A stretch of 64,000 nt of DNA from Hofstenia miamia (taxonomy: Eukaryota > Xenacoelomorpha > Acoela > Hofsteniidae): contig CABFPE010000213.1 in assembly GCA_900660155.1 (NCBI GenBank), positions 831,820-895,819 of the forward strand, written 5' to 3'. A model generated the notes under the pieces. It had not been told where the DNA came from. It searched no databases and saw nothing but the letters and a program-made list of their open reading frames with translations. Position 1 is the first letter of the stretch. The number at the start of each line of letters is the position of its first letter. This document shows, one piece after another, positions 60,808 to 64,000 of this stretch. Both the position numbers and the translations under genes were made by a program.

Positions 60808-62407
60808 ATTGACTGTGTAAACGTCTATAAATAGCTCGTTTTTGTGAAAGTATTTTTGATCTATTTTCGCTTTGAATACAACATAGCGTTTTCAATGGAT
60901 GTAGGCGCACTACAATTAATTAATTGAACAATTCGTAACTATGGAATGCATTGATTCATTCAGAAGCGAACCTCGAATTATAATTAAAAAATAATTCTTA
61001 CAAGCAGTTTAAAAAAAATTATGGCCATAGCTTTATAAAGAGGAGTTTTTCAAAAATTGGAATGAATAAATTGACTTGGAAAGAAGAATCAAGCTTTTAT
61101 TTACCTCATTACCTGTATTAAATACCAGAGCTTTTATATTATTTTCAGCAACTGTTTCTCTGCCTGATAGTGAACATAATATATGTAAGTATATGCAACA
61201 TTTGACATTGTTTAGCTTAAATGTACATGTATAATCTAAATTTTGAAGATGCAAAAACAGATATTTTTCATACTACTGTCATTTGCCTGGTGCGGGATGG
61301 CAATTCGGGGCCCCAACTCAATAACTCCCAAATTTGTGTATTAAATTTTCAGTGACTGTTTTAGTGTATACTAGCTACTTCATAGTAAACATTTTTACGT
61401 GCATAACTATTGGATCTCCAAAATAGTCTAATATCGCTGCTCAATTTTTGGCCATATTTATATAATTATTTTGTTGTTTTACTATTTTCCAAAAATGTGG
61501 CCTAAAATTGTTTATAAGTTTTATTTCTATTTTCGAGAACAAAAAAATGTATTTCCAGGTGCGGTCGCAACCTCTTAGTGAAACCACTTGTAACTATGAC
61601 ATGGTTCCAACCAATGAGACAGAAAAATGTCTTTAAGAAAATTTGTGTTTGCATAATGTTATTCGAATTAATTACAGTAATTGATCAAAACAGTAAGCAT
61701 ACCTTCGAAAGTAATTGAAAGATAACTTTATAGGGTGTTCATTTTCACACAATCTATCTAGAATAGTTACCTACGTTTTTCTGGCAAAACATTTATTATC
61801 GTAAGACATGCATTGTCGTAATGAAATCTATTCTAAAATGAACGATTGAGCAGATTAAAAATCACCAGTGCACGCTTGACAAAATTTTGATAAACTATTT
61901 AATTTGTAAATTATTTAGTTGTTAAACAAAATACGGATTTATATAATAATGATATTTCAGCCTAAATATAATGAGCACAAAGCTACGGAAAGCTTTCTGA
62001 AGCCGATTTATGACATAATCAGCACAGCCATTGAACAAAGCCTTATATTGGTGGAGGCAATACGTGACAAGAGCGCGAATCTATGACGTTGTTGCAGAGT
62101 CAGAATATAGATAGTCCTGCATTTTCATGGCATTTCAAAAACAAAGCGAACAGAATGAATTTAATAAAATTGTAAAACATGATACAAAAGTAAGAAAATG
62201 AATATATCCAGATCAGCTTACAAGCATTTATGAAGCTAGCATACATTTCAAACATATATTGATCTATTATCATGAAAAAAAGTTTGGCGGAGCAGGTCAA
62301 AATCTGAAAAGGTATTTTTGGAGGCAAGGTGGTGTTCTAGACAGATTAGATTAAGCTCATTGAAGATTAGATATGATGACAGCAAAATTTCTCCATACAA
62401 ACAAAAA
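60808..62407. other. AT-rich region without recognised features
   Basis: CpG is again ordinary. Open frames at 61033-61254 and 62100-62327 on the minus strand lack recognisable content. Confidence 0.5.
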
Positions 62408-62415
62408 TATCTTTA

Positions 62416-63414
62416 CAGACTTGGAACCGGTTCAACCCCACTGGCTGGTTGGCAGGCCGGTTAACATGTAGCGGTCGGGTCGGATTTTAAAATACTTCAT
62501 AAAAATGAGAAAACAGAATTGCATATAATTTTTGTAGCATCACAATTGTTTATTGCCTTCATCTTATTTTTAGTAGTTAACCCTTCCATTGCATTGAATT
62601 TAAGTTTGATGTCTTAGATTTATGATATAGCTTAAGTTAAAAAGTGCTACTTTTCAAAATTTGACTATCAATAATTTTCATACTATACTTCAATTTAAAT
62701 GCATGTTTGGCCGATTCTGAAGGATTTTGTTAAGAAAAAAATCCCAAAAATCTGAAAGAATTAAAGAGTTGCATCCTTGAATCGCAATACCAAGTAACTG
62801 AAGAAGTTAGAGTCCGTTTAATGGATTCAGTTTCAAGACGTGTCATGCTTTGCATGGCAAACTTTTCAAAAAAACTTTTTCACCGGGTTACAAGCTGCGA
62901 CAATTATATTTTCAAATATATTATATAAACCTCTATTTGTCTTTCGTTTGTTATCAAAAATGTGTTTTTTGACTTGAGCTATATATTATAATTTATTGTT
63001 CTGCAATTTCATTTTAGTATATATACAAGAAGCCTAAGTAACGGATTGCCCGTTATCTTCAAATACCGGCCTAAATATTCAATTTCCTGGTCATCAACAC
63101 AGTATAACTGAAACTTGTACTCTTTTAAAGGAGGATGCTGTTGACGCCAAGTAGTCTTGAAAGAAGTGAGAAGTAAAAACTTATCTAGGCTTAACATGTA
63201 CTAATAATTTGAATATTTGTTAAATTTGAATAAGACTTTATTCTTAACCTTTATCATTTTGTGTTCTCATTTCCTAACATTGAGAAAATATCCCGTGGAG
63301 TTACAAACATAAAATTCTGGGAGACAGTTGAAACCGGTCACATTCTGGAAAATTAGACTTGGTTACAGGCCTGTTCAGTTGGGTCGTGACAAATCCTGAC
63401 CAGTTCAAACTCTG
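62416..63414. mobile_element. Candidate hAT-type element, about 1.0 kb
   Basis: The left end CAGACTTGGAACCGGTTCAA and inverted right end CAGAGTTTGAACTGGTCAGG are similar over about 15 bases. Flanks TATCTTTA and TATATGTT match at only 5 of 8. The core TTGGAACCG is shared with the termini of the MITE at 9096-9439, so the two may be relatives. Subterminal CCGGTT and AACCGG motifs recur inside. Confidence 0.45.
63009..63197 (-). other. Unassigned open frame, possible exon
   Basis: 62 codons including LKEYKFQLYCVDDQEIEYLG. Protein-like in composition, preceded by a weak TTTCAAG acceptor and followed by AATAAA (on the minus strand) shortly after. No family recognised; it lies inside the candidate hAT element. 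Confidence 0.2.
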
Positions 63415-64000
63415 TATATGTTTTCACAAATAACTAGCTAGTCGGTTGTGGGAAAATTTGATGCTGTGCCTAGCATTAGTTGTCATGTGAAAAAGTCTTT
63501 ACATGAAACAAACTTCATTCACTCAAAGTAGCCTTAGATCCGAAATATTTAATTAATAATAAATCTCTACATTTTCAAATGATCTAACTTGACCCGATAT
63601 CGAGAAAAAGACCTTCTACTACCGAACCCGAACCAGACAAAAAATTGGCCCCACACATTTCCCCTCTAACATTATTTTTCATAGTAAGTGACTGCAAATG
63701 TTAGTAAACAATTGCTTAGGATTAATAAACAACAACTAATGAAACATCAGTGGGTAGTTTTAGCAAGGTGATGAGGTGAAACAAAAATAATAAATTTCAT
63801 TTCGTCAGTATTTAGGTATAGAAGCATGTTATCCATAGATTGATCAAGAAAGCATTCAGCCTGCTTGGCTACTTCAGTAATTGTGTTCAAAGAAAAAGAG
63901 CAGTTTATCACTTGCAAAAAAGAGGATGGTCAACATTGCATCTTGCACAGATGTCAGCTATTAACATGTTATATGTAGTAAACAATATAGGCCCTAGGAC
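63415..64000. other. Right end of the window
   Basis: No gene or repeat with clear limits. A CCGATATCGAGAAAAAGACC and CCGAACCCGAACCAGAC stretch near 63590-63640 resembles the subterminal motifs of the element to the left. Confidence 0.4.

Noticed and set aside
1-64000. tRNA, rRNA, CRISPR arrays or bacterial operons
   Set aside because: Scanned for cloverleaf arms, B boxes, regular short repeats with spacers and operon-like gene spacing; none found, and the DNA is clearly that of an intron-bearing animal genome.

Overview
The window is AT-rich animal (metazoan, apparently invertebrate) nuclear DNA. It carries one recognisable host gene, an LKB1/STK11 orthologue on the minus strand, surrounded by many decayed transposons. 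The gene can be assembled by eye as eight exons from 34046 down to 3441. All phases agree, giving 394 codons plus a stop. It contains a complete kinase domain and ends in a CaaX box, CKQM. Five of its seven introns lie at the same codon and phase as introns of human STK11. Intron 6 alone is about 18 kb. The species cannot be named from the sequence. Penelope-like, CR1/jockey-like, hAT, piggyBac and mariner elements are all present, and the divergent C-terminal tail argues against a vertebrate.

Layout. 1-2300: tandem repeats, a LINE reverse transcriptase fragment, a Penelope-like reverse transcriptase fragment, and parts of a repeat found inverted at 59848-60520. 3441-34046: the STK11 gene. 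Its introns hold a mariner remnant (4440-4990), two related hAT-type MITEs (5767-6234 and 12096-12543), another hAT-type MITE (9096-9439), a piggyBac-like element (17427-19846) and a sense-strand 5'-truncated LINE (29430-31030). 34047-35040: upstream region with one possible MITE.

35041 to about 59814: a block unlike the rest. CpG is almost absent, whereas it is ordinary on both sides. All three ambiguous bases (n) of the window lie here, and two of them separate near-identical direct duplications of about 2.03 kb and 1.44 kb. The block holds fossil Ty3/gypsy elements. One on the plus strand (about 45400-51850) has a nested hAT element with an 8-bp target duplication. A second, truncated one (about 58150-59800) stops abruptly at the right edge of the block. 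A minus-strand integrase fragment lies near 36500. There are also unrecognised open frames (44089-44577 and 54000-56600), a few exon-like pieces, and one CpG-rich LTR-like patch (56649-57240) beside a CpG-poor relative of itself.

59848-64000: back to the first kind of DNA. It begins with the inverted partner of the repeat at the window start, then a 37-bp minisatellite, a candidate 1-kb hAT-type element, and otherwise unremarkable AT-rich sequence.

The main points are the fully resolved STK11 gene, which simple ORF calling would break up and truncate, and the foreign-looking CpG-depleted block. The block is either a mis-joined or contaminating contig set or a real 25-kb intrusion from a heavily CpG-methylated genome. 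All coordinates, splice sites and repeat matches were read by eye without alignment tools.
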